A DNA stretch of 64,000 bases from Sinorhizobium fredii USDA 205 (GTDB taxonomy: Bacteria > Pseudomonadota > Alphaproteobacteria > Rhizobiales > Rhizobiaceae). Positions 23,704 through 33,733 of the stretch are shown piece by piece; position 1 is the first letter of the stretch, and each line of letters begins with the position of its first letter. The DNA is taken from positions 1-64,000 of the forward strand of contig NZ_AUTC01000145.1 of NCBI RefSeq assembly GCF_001461695.1, read 5' to 3'. The notes beneath the pieces were generated by a model. The model did not search any database, was not told the DNA's origin, and saw nothing but the letters and a program-made list of their open reading frames with translations. The position numbers and the translations under genes were made by a program.

Positions 23704-23841
23704 ATGGATATGCATGCCATTACCAATATCTTGATTTACTGGCGACAGCTGGTCTTCGCGGGCATGGTTTTCCGCTTTGGTCTTCAGCCCCTGGACCGGG
23801 CAGCGCTTCGGCGGACATCCAACACGCCGAAGGAGCCTTGA
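23704..23841 (+). CDS. Possible 45-aa small protein after hupE
   Basis: An ATG at 23704 has AGGAG a few nt upstream and opens a 45-codon frame (MDMHAITNILIYWRQLVFAG, then a basic tail). The first ~25 residues are hydrophobic enough for one membrane segment. It starts 14 nt after hupE, so it could be an operon gene, or the truncated front of a lost gene. No family recognised. Confidence 0.3.
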   Translation: MDMHAITNILIYWRQLVFAGMVFRFGLQPLDRAALRRTSNTPKEP

Positions 23842-24733
23842 AAGCGCGGTGCCCGTGACTCCGCAAACGTCCCCATAGGCATAACCCGGACAGAAGCTTT
23901 ACCAACTGAAAAGGATGTGGTGTCCCTCGAGTGGACCGATGCCTATCGCCTTGGGCGAACTCGCGCCCAAGCAAGTTTGAAAGATCGAACCGCGGCCACG
24001 GACGCTTATAGTTCCCTTGGATACATTATGCGGTTTTCAAAGCACAACAGGTCCGCAATGCACTCAACTCAATGTCCGCTCAGCACCCGTATCTGCACCC
24101 GAAGCATAACCGCCTGAATCCGCAGGACCATTGCGTCGACCAGTCCGACTGCCTCGACCATGTGTGCAGGTATAGCCAGCGCCAGGTGCTCACTTCGCCC
24201 GACGCCAGTTCGTCGTGGCTGTTGGTGCTCGGGGCTGATTACAGCGACGATGGCCCTGTTCGATGCCGTGCAGCTAGGGCGATCCTCGGGCTCGCGGTGA
24301 AGTTCCAGCCCGGGGCCAACGCCGCGTCTTGGCCGGCCGCGGCGGATTTCCTCGCCCGCGCTGCTCGGCCTCGGCCTCGACCACTTACAGCAGCGACGGA
24401 AGACTCGGCGACCGACACCGCCATGGTGTTCGCGCAGGGAAGCGCAAGCCGCGTCAAGTTGTGTTTTGAGCCATCTTGGAATTCGTCAATTGCGGGATCG
24501 ATCAACTCCCGGCGGCAGGCTTTCTGCCGCTCCAGCGTGCCGACCTCGTCCTCTCCCTGAGGCGGTGCGCTGAGCCGCCTCTCCATATCTCTGCCCACTC
24601 TCTTGATGTGAGCGACCGCCGCCGTACATCCTACAACTTCGAAGGTCAGCGGGCACCGCAACCGATACACGCCACCGCACGTCCTGAATGTATTTGGCAA
24701 AAAGTCACGCATCCGAAGGGTTTTAGCAAGTGG
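23842..24733. other. 892-bp region without a recognisable gene
   Basis: Long frames exist on both strands (for example 24072-24560 plus and 24239-24712 minus) but show no family signature, no good ribosome site and coding-shadow composition. The minus-strand segment DMERRLSAPPQGEDEVGTLE may be a relic of unknown origin. The end of the guanidine operon and the 3' end of the cyclase gene converge here. Confidence 0.35.
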
Positions 24734-27700
24734 TCACGTAGTCGATCTATCTTCGCAGCTCTCAAGGACCGCTTGGGCGTCCTGAAGATCCAGCGTCCCA
24801 TGGCCCTTCGAGAAGCAGCCGAGGAGCGGCTCGAGCAGCTCGCAAACTTGCGCTCTAAGACCCTGAGCCCGCCAAAGCCGTGCCAAACTCACCGCCGAGC
24901 GCAGTTCCCACATCTTGGCATCCTGCATGCGGGCGACGTCAAGGGCACGGTGGAAGCATGCCTCGATTTCGGCTGGATCGCGCTCCGAGAGCGATGAAAT
25001 GAGCTCGCCCTTGAGCCGATGTAGCTCCGCCTCACACCAGCGGTTGCTAGTGCGCGCGACACTGGTAAGCGCCTCGTCAATCAAGGTGATGCCGTCAGCA
25101 AAACGATCGACCTTGCCATATGCTTTCGCGAGTAAGCCCATCGCCCAAGGCTCGGTCATTCCTGACCCGATCGCCTGCATGCCAGCCAGCCCCTCTCGCA
25201 ACCGCGCTATACCTGTCGTGACTTGGCCCCGTTCGGCCTGCACCCACCCCTGCAGGAAGACCCCTTGGGTGTGCCAGAACGGAAATTCGTGTTCTACCGC
25301 GAACGCTGACGCCAACTCCGCCGCCTCTTGCGCCTTCGCTACGTCCCGTCGATGCACGTGGAGAATCGCTGCCCAGGTTAGTACATAGGCGCGGCTGAAC
25401 AAATGTCCGAGCTTCGCGGTTATGGCGAGCGCCTCGTCCATCAGTTCCAGCGCCCGGTCCTCGTAGCCGAGATACCACAGCGCCATGCCGCCGCGGCATA
25501 GGCAGATCGGTCCTCCATCTTGTCCGTAAAGCGCCAGATGCGCCCGGTGCTGGGCGATGTCGTACTGGTTGATCCCGCGTTCGAAGTGCTGCCATGCCGA
25601 GGCGAATTCGCCAAGCCAGGAGCAGGTGATGCCGAGCGCGTAGGACGCTTCCACCATGAGCACGGGTTCCGAGGTTTGCTGCGCCAACGCCAAGAGCCGT
25701 TCGCCGAGGCCCCGCGCCGCGGAAAGCTCACACCGCACTGCATGATGGATGGTGAGGCCGAGAAGCACCGGGAACAGCCTGGGCGTATCTTTGACCCGCT
25801 CCGCCAGGTTGCGAGCACGGTTGTAGATGCGCTGGACCTCCGGGTGCCCATAGCCCTTCGCAGCGGTAAGCACTTGCCCAAGGGTGGACAACAAAGTCAG
25901 CTCATGCTCGAGGCGTTCCGGGTTCTCGGGCATCTGAGCGAGCAGATCGAGGCCCTTGGCCAAATGGCCGGCGGCCTCGGCATTCGCCGCCCGCTCGTTG
26001 GCGTGCTCGCCAGCACGGTGCCAGAACGCGACCGCTTGCGGTAGCTGTCCGGCCTCCGTGAGATGATGCGCCAAGAGCTCCGGCTGGGCGGCCACGACGT
26101 GTGGGGCCCGCTCTTCGAAGACCTGGGCAATACGGCGATGCAGCTCTCGGCGACGGCTCTTGAGGAGGGACTGATATGCGGTATCGCGGACGAGAGCATG
26201 CTTGAAGCTGTAGGTCGCTTTAGGGGGACTTCCGCGCCGAAAAACCAGTTCAGTACCAGCCAGTTGATCGAGCCCCCACTGCAGCTCCGGCTCGTCGAGT
26301 GCCGCCAATGCCGCAATCAACTCATAGGAGAACTCGCGCCCAATGCACGCGCCGATCTGGGCCACCACCTTGGCCCTTCCGAGGCGGTCGAGACGGGCCA
26401 TGAGCGAATCGTGCAGCGTCACCGGGATCGCCAGCAGCGGCAGAGGTGCAGCCAGTCTGAACTGATCGCCGGCCTCTCCCAGTAGACCAGATTCGAGCAG
26501 GGTTTTGGTCAACTCTTCAAGGAACAGCGGCACGCCATCGGTTTTGGCCAGAATGTAATCGAGCACTTCGACAGGCAGTGGCTTTCCACCGGTCAGCCGC
26601 TCGACCAGCGATTGAGCTTGCGTCTGGTCGAGGCGATTCAGGATCACCTTTGTCACGTGCGGGTAACTACGCCAAGGTGGCACGAACTCGGGCCTGTAGG
26701 TAATGACTAGCAGCACCGAGAGCTGCTGGATGCGGTCCACGAACAAGCCGAACAGCTCAAGGCTGCTCGGGTCCAGCCAGTGCGCGTCCTCAAGCACCAT
26801 GAGCACCGGCTGCTTCGCGGCCAGGCTGGCAAGTTGGGCGATGAGCACTTCGAAGGTCCGATTCTTGCGCTGCTGGGGCGCAAGATTCAGTATGGGATAG
26901 CGGCCGGTGCTTGGGATCCCGAGAAGCTCGGTCAGCAATGGGATCGCTTCGCTCACCTCACCCACCTGTTCGGCGAGCAGTCCCTGGAGCTTGTCGAGCT
27001 TGACGGCCCATGAATCATCGCGTTCAAAGCCCGCTGCCTGTTCGAGCTCGGCAATCACCGGACGAAGCGTGCTGTTGATGTGGTAGGGTGAGGTGAAGTA
27101 GCGGCGCAACAGATGGGGTTCTCTGAGGAGGCGCTCGCGAAATGCCAGCGCAAGACGCGACTTGCCGATTCCGGCCTCGCCTTCGAGCAGGACGACCTGG
27201 CCTTCGGTGGCCTTGGCCAGAGTCCAACGATCGACCAACAGTGCGAGTTCCTGATCGCGGCCGACCGGCGGTAGCACTTCGGTCGCATGACAAGCCTCGA
27301 AGCGGTCGTCGCTCCGCACTTCGCCATGCACCCGAAAGGCCTCAGCCGCCTCAGCAAATCCCCTGATCTGCCGCACCCCAAGGCTTTCGAGCTTGAACTG
27401 GCCCCGCAGCAGCGCGCGCGTCGCCTCGGCAATGACGACCGTGCCGGGCTCTGCCAGCGCCTGCAGGCGGGCCGCTAGGTTCGGCGTCTCACCCACGACG
27501 CTACGTTCCTCGGCCTCACCGGTGCCAATGATGTCGCCCACCACGACCAGGCCAGTCGCAATTCCGATCCGAACAGCTAAGCGTTCGCCTGCCGCATCGA
27601 GCCGGTCCACCGCGTCAATCAGTGCGAGGCCGGCTCTCACGGCCCGCTCGGCATCCTCCTCGTGAGCCTGCGGGTAGCCGAAGTACACGAGGACGCCGTC

Positions 27701-28102
27701 ACCCATATACTTGGCAACGAAGCCGTCGTACCAGCCGACGACCTGGGTGACGCAAGTATGGTAAGCAACGATCGATTGCCGCAGGTCTTCTGGATCGAGG
27801 CGCGTGGACAGTGCTGTCGATCCAACGAGATCGCAGAACATCACCGTAAGCTGTCGCCGTTCCGCCTCGCTGTGGATCGGAGATACGGAGGGTCGTGGTT
27901 TCGCCGCAAGAGGCGGCGGCTGGTGAGCTACGGCTGCGGCCGCCCGGAGAAACCGCTTGCGGTCACCAAGGGACAGGCCGAGGTCCCTCAGGTCGGCATC
28001 GGTGAGATCGTCGACGACATCGAGATCGATGCCATTTTCCAGGAAAGTTTGGCGATACCGCTCAAGCCTAATGCTGGCGAGCCAGTCTCCGATATCGGGC
28101 AT
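24734..28102 (-). CDS. SAM - class III adenylate cyclase - AAA ATPase - TPR signalling protein
   Basis: A 1122-aa multidomain protein. Residues 1-60 form a SAM domain (IGDWLASIRLERYRQTFLEN). Residues ~75-240 form a class III nucleotide cyclase with metal Asp in VMFCDLVGSTALS and YMGDGVLVYFGYP and the ribose/transition-state pair in PNLAARLQ. An AAA/MalT-like ATPase follows near residue 300 (Walker A GEAGIGKSRLA), with DAHWLDPSSLELF as Walker-B-like region. The last ~400 residues are TPR-like helices. Such proteins are numerous in rhizobia and probably make cAMP in response to an unknown input. It is a single gene with no operon partner. Confidence 0.88.
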   Translation of the reverse strand: MPDIGDWLASIRLERYRQTFLENGIDLDVVDDLTDADLRDLGLSLGDRKRFLRAAAAVAHQPPPLAAKPRPSVSPIHSEAERRQLTVMFCDLVGSTALSTRLDPEDLRQSIVAYHTCVTQVVGWYDGFVAKYMGDGVLVYFGYPQAHEEDAERAVRAGLALIDAVDRLDAAGERLAVRIGIATGLVVVGDIIGTGEAEERSVVGETPNLAARLQALAEPGTVVIAEATRALLRGQFKLESLGVRQIRGFAEAAEAFRVHGEVRSDDRFEACHATEVLPPVGRDQELALLVDRWTLAKATEGQVVLLEGEAGIGKSRLALAFRERLLREPHLLRRYFTSPYHINSTLRPVIAELEQAAGFERDDSWAVKLDKLQGLLAEQVGEVSEAIPLLTELLGIPSTGRYPILNLAPQQRKNRTFEVLIAQLASLAAKQPVLMVLEDAHWLDPSSLELFGLFVDRIQQLSVLLVITYRPEFVPPWRSYPHVTKVILNRLDQTQAQSLVERLTGGKPLPVEVLDYILAKTDGVPLFLEELTKTLLESGLLGEAGDQFRLAAPLPLLAIPVTLHDSLMARLDRLGRAKVVAQIGACIGREFSYELIAALAALDEPELQWGLDQLAGTELVFRRGSPPKATYSFKHALVRDTAYQSLLKSRRRELHRRIAQVFEERAPHVVAAQPELLAHHLTEAGQLPQAVAFWHRAGEHANERAANAEAAGHLAKGLDLLAQMPENPERLEHELTLLSTLGQVLTAAKGYGHPEVQRIYNRARNLAERVKDTPRLFPVLLGLTIHHAVRCELSAARGLGERLLALAQQTSEPVLMVEASYALGITCSWLGEFASAWQHFERGINQYDIAQHRAHLALYGQDGGPICLCRGGMALWYLGYEDRALELMDEALAITAKLGHLFSRAYVLTWAAILHVHRRDVAKAQEAAELASAFAVEHEFPFWHTQGVFLQGWVQAERGQVTTGIARLREGLAGMQAIGSGMTEPWAMGLLAKAYGKVDRFADGITLIDEALTSVARTSNRWCEAELHRLKGELISSLSERDPAEIEACFHRALDVARMQDAKMWELRSAVSLARLWRAQGLRAQVCELLEPLLGCFSKGHGTLDLQDAQAVLESCEDRSTT

Positions 28103-28420
28103 GACCTAGAATCCAACTGACATGGTCCAATTGCGGCTTGCTCCGACGCGCTGTTCAGACAGGTCCAGAATTTTACACTAGCGCATGCGACTGAGATGTA
28201 ACGTGCGTAACATAGCTGCGAGGCAGATTCCCGCAGCGTTTGGCTGAATAGGTCACTAATCAATATGCCACGACTTAAGCCCGGACAATTCACTTTCTAC
28301 TCTTGAGCGGGTTGCTGAGCTTTGACCCATTCTATCATGGCCGGCTAAGTCATCGGTCGTTTGCCATCTAATTATGAGAATTCCGCGTCAATAATTTGAG
28401 ACCGGTAACTTCTCTGGGGC
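28103..28420. other. 318-bp intergenic region, A/T-rich
   Basis: It lies upstream of the cyclase gene and beside the IS110 relic. Base composition is lower in GC than the flanks from 28150 to 28410, consistent with a promoter region plus transposon edge. No gene or clear inverted repeat seen. Confidence 0.4.
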
Positions 28421-29605
28421 TTATGCGACGCGCAGGAGGGGTAGTTGGGGCTTGAACAGTGGTCGCACGTTCAGCTCTGGCTGTCGGAACGGTGCCCGCA
28501 ATCGATCACGAAGTTCGCCGTTCAGTGCGGCCGTCCTGACCCTGCATGAGCATGTGAGCATGCAATGCAACACCACCGCCAGCTTGCGGGCCAGCGCCAC
28601 GCGCGCCTTTCTGGGACCGGCACGTCTGGCGACCGCCAACGCCCAGCCCTTCAGATCGGAGCCTTTGACCGGTCGCGTCAGGATCACGTTGGCCGCCTCG
28701 TAGAGCGCGGTTCGCATGCTCCCATCGCCGATCTTCGAAATGCGACCGCTATGATCGGTCTCGCCCGATTGATATTTCTTCGGCGTCAATCCGAAGTGCG
28801 GCCCGACCGCGCGTGATGAGCGGAATCGCTCCGGCGCATCGACGGCCGCGACAAACGTCAGCGCCACCAGGACACCAACGCCTGGCGTCGTCATCAGCCG
28901 CTGTGCGTTATCATCCTGGCGGGCGATGGCGCGCAGCTTGCGCTCAAAACCTGCAAATTCATGCACCAGCGCGTCGCGCACCTTCAGCAGCGAAGCGGCG
29001 ATCGCTTCCAAGGTCGAATGGCCTGCAGTCAGCTCGCGGATGCGCCCCGCGTAAGTGCGCCGCGTCGTCGGCCCTACCTTGAGGCCGAAGCCGCGCAGGG
29101 ATGCCCCGGATGCTCATCTTGATGTCGTGAAGCTTACCCTGAATGAGCTTGCGGGCAGTCAGCAGAGCACGCACCTCCTGGGCGGCATGCAGTGGACCGG
29201 TCTGAACCAGCCAAGCCGCATCAACTGCGCAATGCCCCGTGCGTCCTTCTTGTCGGTCTTTACCGGCATCGTCTTAGAGGCTGCACGCACGTGGCGCGTC
29301 TCGATCAGCTCGACGGAAAGACCTGCTTTCACCATCCCGGCATGGAGCCACTGCGACAAGGGGCCGGCCTCCAGACCAATTCGCTCCATCGCCACGCCGT
29401 GCCCGCCGAACCAGGCGATCAGCGCATTGGGTTCGCTGAGGATCTTTACTTCCCGCACAATGCGGCCATCCGCATCCACCACCCACACACTTGAGTATTC
29501 CAGTGATACGTCGATGCAGGCATACTGCTTCATGGTCGTCTCTCCGTGCTGCTGTGGAGCAGCCACTCCTGACTCCGCGACACCATCATTGTGAGGGACG
29601 ACCAC
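28421..29605 (-). mobile_element. IS110-family transposase, broken by two frameshifts
   Basis: The N-terminal DEDD domain reads MKQYACIDVSLEYSSVWVVD from about 29533 through KTDKKDARGIAQLMRLGWF. A shift near 29185 moves to RALLTARKLIQGKLHDIKMS, and a second shift near 29100 returns to the first frame: LRGFGLKVGPTTRRTYAGRI, then the transposase_20 domain MTTPGVGVLVALTFVAAVDA and GLTPKKYQSGETDHSGRIS. One shift looks like a missing base and the other like an extra C in GGCATCCCTG. The element is otherwise complete, so inactivation may be recent. The ends of the element are not identified. Confidence 0.85.
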
Positions 29606-29830
29606 CAGCCCTTCAAACCTGGCGGGCCGGGTTCCGCCCGTTACACCATCTTTTTAGCACACATGGGGAACGCGGGAACGCTCCTGCGAAAGCGCGGAAA
29701 TGCTGGGACGAGGCAGCCGTCCATCGAGATCCGGGGGGCGGTGCTGGAGAAGCGCTTCACGGCGCAGAAACGCCACGACTGGGCGGCCGACGTGCGCTTG
29801 ACACGAAGCACAAAACAGCTCCTCGACGCT

Positions 29831-31471
29831 TCAGAACTCGATGTCGAGATTGTCTTCGTGGTCATGATGGCCGGGAAGCTCAGGCGGCGGTGGGCCGGGC
29901 ACCTCGGCAACGATCGCTTCCGTCATTATCATCAGACCGGCCATGGAGGCGGCTCCCAGCAGCGCCGTGCGCACGACCTTGGCGGGATCGACGATGCCCG
30001 CCACCAGCAGGTCGCAAAAGATTCCGGCCTGCGCTTCGTAACCCCGGCCGTAATCATCACTTTGGAGAATTCTAGCGGCGACGACCGAGCCGTCCTCGCC
30101 CGCATTGGACGCAATCTGTTTCGCCGGCCAGGTTAGCGCTTCCTTGACGATGTCGATGCCGGCCTGCTGGTCGGGGTTCCCAGCCTTCAGCGTCTGGATT
30201 GCCTTGCTAGCGCGCAGCAGTGCGACGCCGCCGCCCGGCAGGATTCCCTCCTCTACCGCGGCGCGGGTGGCATGCATGGCGTTACGGAGACGGTCCTTCT
30301 TCTCCCTGACCTCCGACTCGGTCGCACCGCCGACTCGGACGACGGCGATCCCGGTGGAGAGCCGCGCCAACCGCTCCTGGAGTTTTTCCCGATCAAAGTC
30401 GGACGTGGGTAGCTCGAGCTGCGCCTTGATCGCAGCGATCCGCGCAGTGATTTCCGCGCTTGACCCGCCTCCTTCCGCGATCGTGGTATGCTGCTTGTCG
30501 ATCCTGATCTTTTGGGCGCGGCCGAGATCGTCCAGCGATATGGTCTCGAGCTTCAGGCCGAGATCCTCGGAGATGACGGTTCCGCCAGTGAGCAGTGCTA
30601 TGTCTTGCAGGATGGCCTTGCGGAGCTCGCCATAGGCCGGCGCCTTGACGGCTGCCACCTTGAGACCGCCGCGGAGCCTGTTGACAATCAGCGCCGCCCT
30701 GACTTCAGCCTCGATCTCCTCGGCGATGATCAGAAGCGGCTTGTCGGCCTGGAGGACCTGTTCCAGAAGCGGCAAGATTTCGCCAAGGCTCGAGAGCTTC
30801 TTCTCGCAAACAAGGACAAACGCGTCCTCCATCTCCACCCACATCTTGTTTCGATCGGTGACGAAGTAAGGCGAAATGTAGCTGCGGTCGAACTGAATAC
30901 CGGTTGTTATTTCGGTTTCGGTTTCGAGCGATCTACCTTCCTCGATCATGATCACGCCGTCGTAACCGATCCTCGCCATCGCCTCGGCGATGATCTGGCC
31001 AATCTCCTGGTCTCCGTTCGCCGAATTCGTGGCGACCTGCTTGATTTCGTTATCTGAGGCAACGGGCCTTGCATTCTGTTGCAACGCCGCGCCGACGGCC
31101 TCGACGGCGCGATCGATCCCGCGCTTCACGTCCATCGGATTCATGCCGGCAGCGACTGCGCGGACACCGCCCCTGAGGATTGCGTCGGCGAGGATCACCG
31201 CCGTCGTCGTGCCGTCGCCAGCCTGATAGGAGGTCCTGACGGCGACCTGCCTGAGCAATTGAACGCCCATGTCCTCGAACCTGTCCTCTAGCTCGATTTC
31301 TCTCGCGACTGAGACGCCGTCCTTGGTGATCTTCGTGCCGAACGGGCGGTGGATGGCAACGTTTCGACCGCGCGGCCCCAGCGTAACCGCGACGGCGCGG
31401 GCAAGCGTATCGATGCCATGCAGCATGCTGTCGCGTGCCTGGAAGCCAAGCCTGATGTCCTTGGCCGTCAT
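29831..31471 (-). CDS. groEL: GroEL paralogue (60-kDa chaperonin) with His-rich C terminus
   Basis: 546 aa, normal chaperonin length: AVAVTLGPRGRNV, ITKDGVSVAREIELED, the ATPase motif AGDGTTTAVILADAI with the catalytic Asp, and EEGILPGGGVALLRA. The usual Gly-Met C-terminal repeat is replaced by PGPPPPELPGHHDHEDNLDI. Start at 31471 chosen for the GGGAGG site; the ATG overlaps the stop of the upstream ALAS fragment (ATGA). No groES is next to it. It heads a respiratory gene island, so it may help fold oxidase or Sox components, or be a specialised copy as is common in rhizobia. Confidence 0.9.
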   Translation of the reverse strand: MTAKDIRLGFQARDSMLHGIDTLARAVAVTLGPRGRNVAIHRPFGTKITKDGVSVAREIELEDRFEDMGVQLLRQVAVRTSYQAGDGTTTAVILADAILRGGVRAVAAGMNPMDVKRGIDRAVEAVGAALQQNARPVASDNEIKQVATNSANGDQEIGQIIAEAMARIGYDGVIMIEEGRSLETETEITTGIQFDRSYISPYFVTDRNKMWVEMEDAFVLVCEKKLSSLGEILPLLEQVLQADKPLLIIAEEIEAEVRAALIVNRLRGGLKVAAVKAPAYGELRKAILQDIALLTGGTVISEDLGLKLETISLDDLGRAQKIRIDKQHTTIAEGGGSSAEITARIAAIKAQLELPTSDFDREKLQERLARLSTGIAVVRVGGATESEVREKKDRLRNAMHATRAAVEEGILPGGGVALLRASKAIQTLKAGNPDQQAGIDIVKEALTWPAKQIASNAGEDGSVVAARILQSDDYGRGYEAQAGIFCDLLVAGIVDPAKVVRTALLGAASMAGLMIMTEAIVAEVPGPPPPELPGHHDHEDNLDIEF

Positions 31472-32013
31472 GTCTCCCTCCCTTTGTGCGCCGTGCATCT
31501 GAGCAGATGAACAAGGACGCGATGACCCTTGCAACGGAGTGGTCCGTCTACGACTTTGCGCGGTAGTTTTTCTGCCGCGCATGCGGCACTTTCGTGCGGC
31601 AGGCCGAGTTGATGCCAAACGTCGGTGAGAGCCGCCACAAGTTGCCCGATCATGATGTCGTCGTGGCACGGCGAGGGCGTGATGCGCAGCCGCTCGGTTC
31701 CCCTCGCCACGGTCGGATAATTGATCGGTTGGATATAGATGCCGTACTCGGCGAGCAGCATGTCGGATGCCGCCTTGCATTTCGCCGGATCGCCGGTCCG
31801 CACCGGAACGATGTGGCTGTCGCTGGCCATGACCGGCAGCTTCGCCGCAGTTAGCTCCGCCTTCACCCGCTGGACACGATCTTGATGATTCTGGCGCTCA
31901 ACCTGAGAGACCTTCAAATGGCGGATCGAGGCGGTGGCGGCGGCACAGATCGGCGGCGGTAGGGCTGATCGCACCGTGCCCGGTACTTTGGGTTGCGACA
32001 AACGCTCCGGCAT
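31468..32013 (-). pseudogene. hemA: 5-aminolevulinate synthase C-terminal fragment
   Basis: A 181-aa frame whose residues ~20-150 match the end of ALA synthase: ALPPPICAAATASIRHLKVS, SHIVPVRTGDPAKCKAASDM, YGIYIQPINYPTV and RGTERLRITPSPCHDD. The whole N-terminal part, including the PLP-binding Lys region, is missing, so it cannot be an active ALA synthase. An AGGGGA site precedes the ATG at 32013 and the stop overlaps the groEL start, so it may still be translated as a leader for groEL. The unrelated ~30-residue C-terminal tail is Cys/His/Arg-rich. Confidence 0.8.
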
Positions 32014-32055
32014 GGTCGTCCCCTGTCTCTGCGTTGCATCCGTTTCGACGCAACT

Positions 32056-32667
32056 TTATTGACCGGCCCTGGTCATCAGTCGCCGCAGCGTGTCGGCTAT
32101 GGCGTCAGCGGGTGTGCCGGCCTTCAGTCCGCGCACGAAGCGGCCCTGAGGATTCATGACGTAAATATATGTGCTGTGATCGACGACATAGTCGCCCGCG
32201 CTCGCGCCCGATGAGTGCCGCTCGCTAAAGGCGCCATACTCCTCCGACACGGCGGCGATCTGCCGCTGACTTCCGCTTAAACCGACGATACGCCGGTCGA
32301 TCGCGCCGATATACTGCCCCACTACATCGGGCGTATCGCGTTCGGGGTCGACGGTGATGAAGACCGGCTGCACCTTTGCCGCGTCGGGGCCTAGCTTGTC
32401 GAGGGCCAGTGCAATCTCGCTCAGCGACGTTGGGCAGAGGTCTGGACAATAAGTGTAACCGAAGAACACCAGCATCCATTTCCCACGGAAGCTTGCATCG
32501 GTTACCGTCGATCCGTCCGGTGCGATCAAGCTAAACGGTCCTCCGATCGTCACAGGCGAAACGGCGAAAGCAGGCGCGGTGACGATGAATGCCGCGGCTG
32601 ATATGAAGCCGCAGAGGACGGCGCTGCAAAAAGCTGAAGCACCACGCTGATCTTTCCGCCCTTCCAC
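32056..32667 (-). CDS. SCO1/SenC-family copper chaperone
   Basis: 203 aa from a GTG start at 32667, which has GGAGGGAGG 6 nt upstream. An N-terminal hydrophobic segment (FISAAAFIVTAPAFA) exports or anchors it. The thioredoxin fold carries the copper-binding pair in YTYCPDLCPTS and the distant His in VVDHSTYIYV. SCO proteins load copper into the oxidase CuA or assist cbb3 assembly. It is divergent from the cupredoxin-oxidase genes, matching a role in maturing that oxidase or the cupredoxin. Confidence 0.9.
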   Translation of the reverse strand: MEGRKDQRGASAFCSAVLCGFISAAAFIVTAPAFAVSPVTIGGPFSLIAPDGSTVTDASFRGKWMLVFFGYTYCPDLCPTSLSEIALALDKLGPDAAKVQPVFITVDPERDTPDVVGQYIGAIDRRIVGLSGSQRQIAAVSEEYGAFSERHSSGASAGDYVVDHSTYIYVMNPQGRFVRGLKAGTPADAIADTLRRLMTRAGQ

Positions 32668-32887
32668 GTCGTGCCTCCCTCCTCGCGAGCCGATGCTGTC
32701 GCCGCACGCTGTGGGCGGCATAAAACGGATGCGTGGCGACCTGGTCAGGAAGAGCCGATTGCAACTGATGCGGAATGAGGCGCGGCCGGGTGTTTCCCGC
32801 TGGCTGTCGCCAGCCCTACCGATTCAACTTGATATTAGAACCATTCTGAAAGAGAATGCAATCTTCCTTTTGGGAAGGGAGGTTGCT

Positions 32888-33607
32888 ATGCGAAAGCGCC
32901 ACTTCTTCTCCGAGTTTTTCATAAGCGCCGCAGTGATGACGATGGCATCTCCCGCGCTGTCCTATGAGGTCAGCGCTGTAACCGGAGGTGGGTCCATTGA
33001 AGGCGTTATCGTGTATCGTGGCACCGTCCCGACGCAGAAGATCATACCGACCAAGGATGTCGAGGTTTGCGGGGATCCGCGGGAAGAGCCGCTGATCCGC
33101 GTTGGAGCAAACCAGGCCGTCGAAAGCGCGGTCGTGTACTTGGTCGAGGTGGCCTCCGGCAAGGATTGGCCGGCAGCCGGCAAGACACCTGAGCTCGACA
33201 ATGAGAAATGCCGCTTTGTACCGGAAGTGCAGGTGATCGCTCCCGGGCCGCTCGACGTCGTCAACTCGGACCCGATGCTGCACAACACCCATGGCTATTA
33301 CGGCAAGCGCACCGCCTTCAACTTGGCCCTGCCGAACCAGGGTCAGCGCATCCCCACCGAATTGCCCCGTCCAGGCACGGTGCGCATCGACTGCGACGCG
33401 CATGGCTGGATGGAAGGCTGGATCTACGTGGTGGACAATCCCTACTACGCGGTTACCGGCGCTGACGGCAAGTTTTCCATCACTGACATTCCGCCGGGCG
33501 ACTACAAGCTCGTGGCAGTGCAGCCCTTTATCGGACCTATGGAATTTTCCGTTAGCGTCGAGGGCGGGAAAGCCACCAAGCTCGATATCGAGCTTATGAA
33601 GAAGTAG
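32888..33607 (+). CDS. Exported cupredoxin-like / carboxypeptidase-regulatory-like protein
   Basis: 239 aa with a signal peptide (to about ALS, residue 25). Start at 32888 has GGGAGG nearby. It has a cupredoxin-like middle: the His site in LHNTHGYYGK and a Cys-x2-His-x2-Met set in IDCDAHGWMEGW, which together resemble a type 1 copper site. A short carboxypeptidase-regulatory-like beta domain closes it (DGKFSITDIPPGDYKLVAVQ). Residues VCGDPREEP and DNEKCRF hold two more Cys. It is the first plus-strand gene of the respiratory island and could carry electrons in the periplasm. Confidence 0.75.
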   Translation: MRKRHFFSEFFISAAVMTMASPALSYEVSAVTGGGSIEGVIVYRGTVPTQKIIPTKDVEVCGDPREEPLIRVGANQAVESAVVYLVEVASGKDWPAAGKTPELDNEKCRFVPEVQVIAPGPLDVVNSDPMLHNTHGYYGKRTAFNLALPNQGQRIPTELPRPGTVRIDCDAHGWMEGWIYVVDNPYYAVTGADGKFSITDIPPGDYKLVAVQPFIGPMEFSVSVEGGKATKLDIELMKK

Positions 33608-33733
33608 TATCAGTAAACGTATCGGCATGAGAAAAGTAAGGAAAGAACAAGAAAAGTACTGACTGGCTTACATGCCATGTCTGCCTCTGTGGGGCCGAGT
33701 TCTTCTTCTTTCGGCCTGAGAGGAGGATTCGTC

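Noticed and set aside
24239..24712. Possible recombinase or coiled-coil gene on the minus strand.
   Set aside because: No ribosome site, no conserved motif and coding-shadow composition; left as unassigned sequence.
31472..31600. CIRCE-type inverted repeat upstream of groEL.
   Set aside because: No TTAGCACTC-N9-GAGTGCTAA element could be found; the gene seems coupled to the upstream fragment.
32668..32887. FNR/FixK box (TTGAT-N4-ATCAA) in front of the oxidase island.
   Set aside because: Only a half-site-like TTGATATTAG is present; no acceptable palindrome found by eye.
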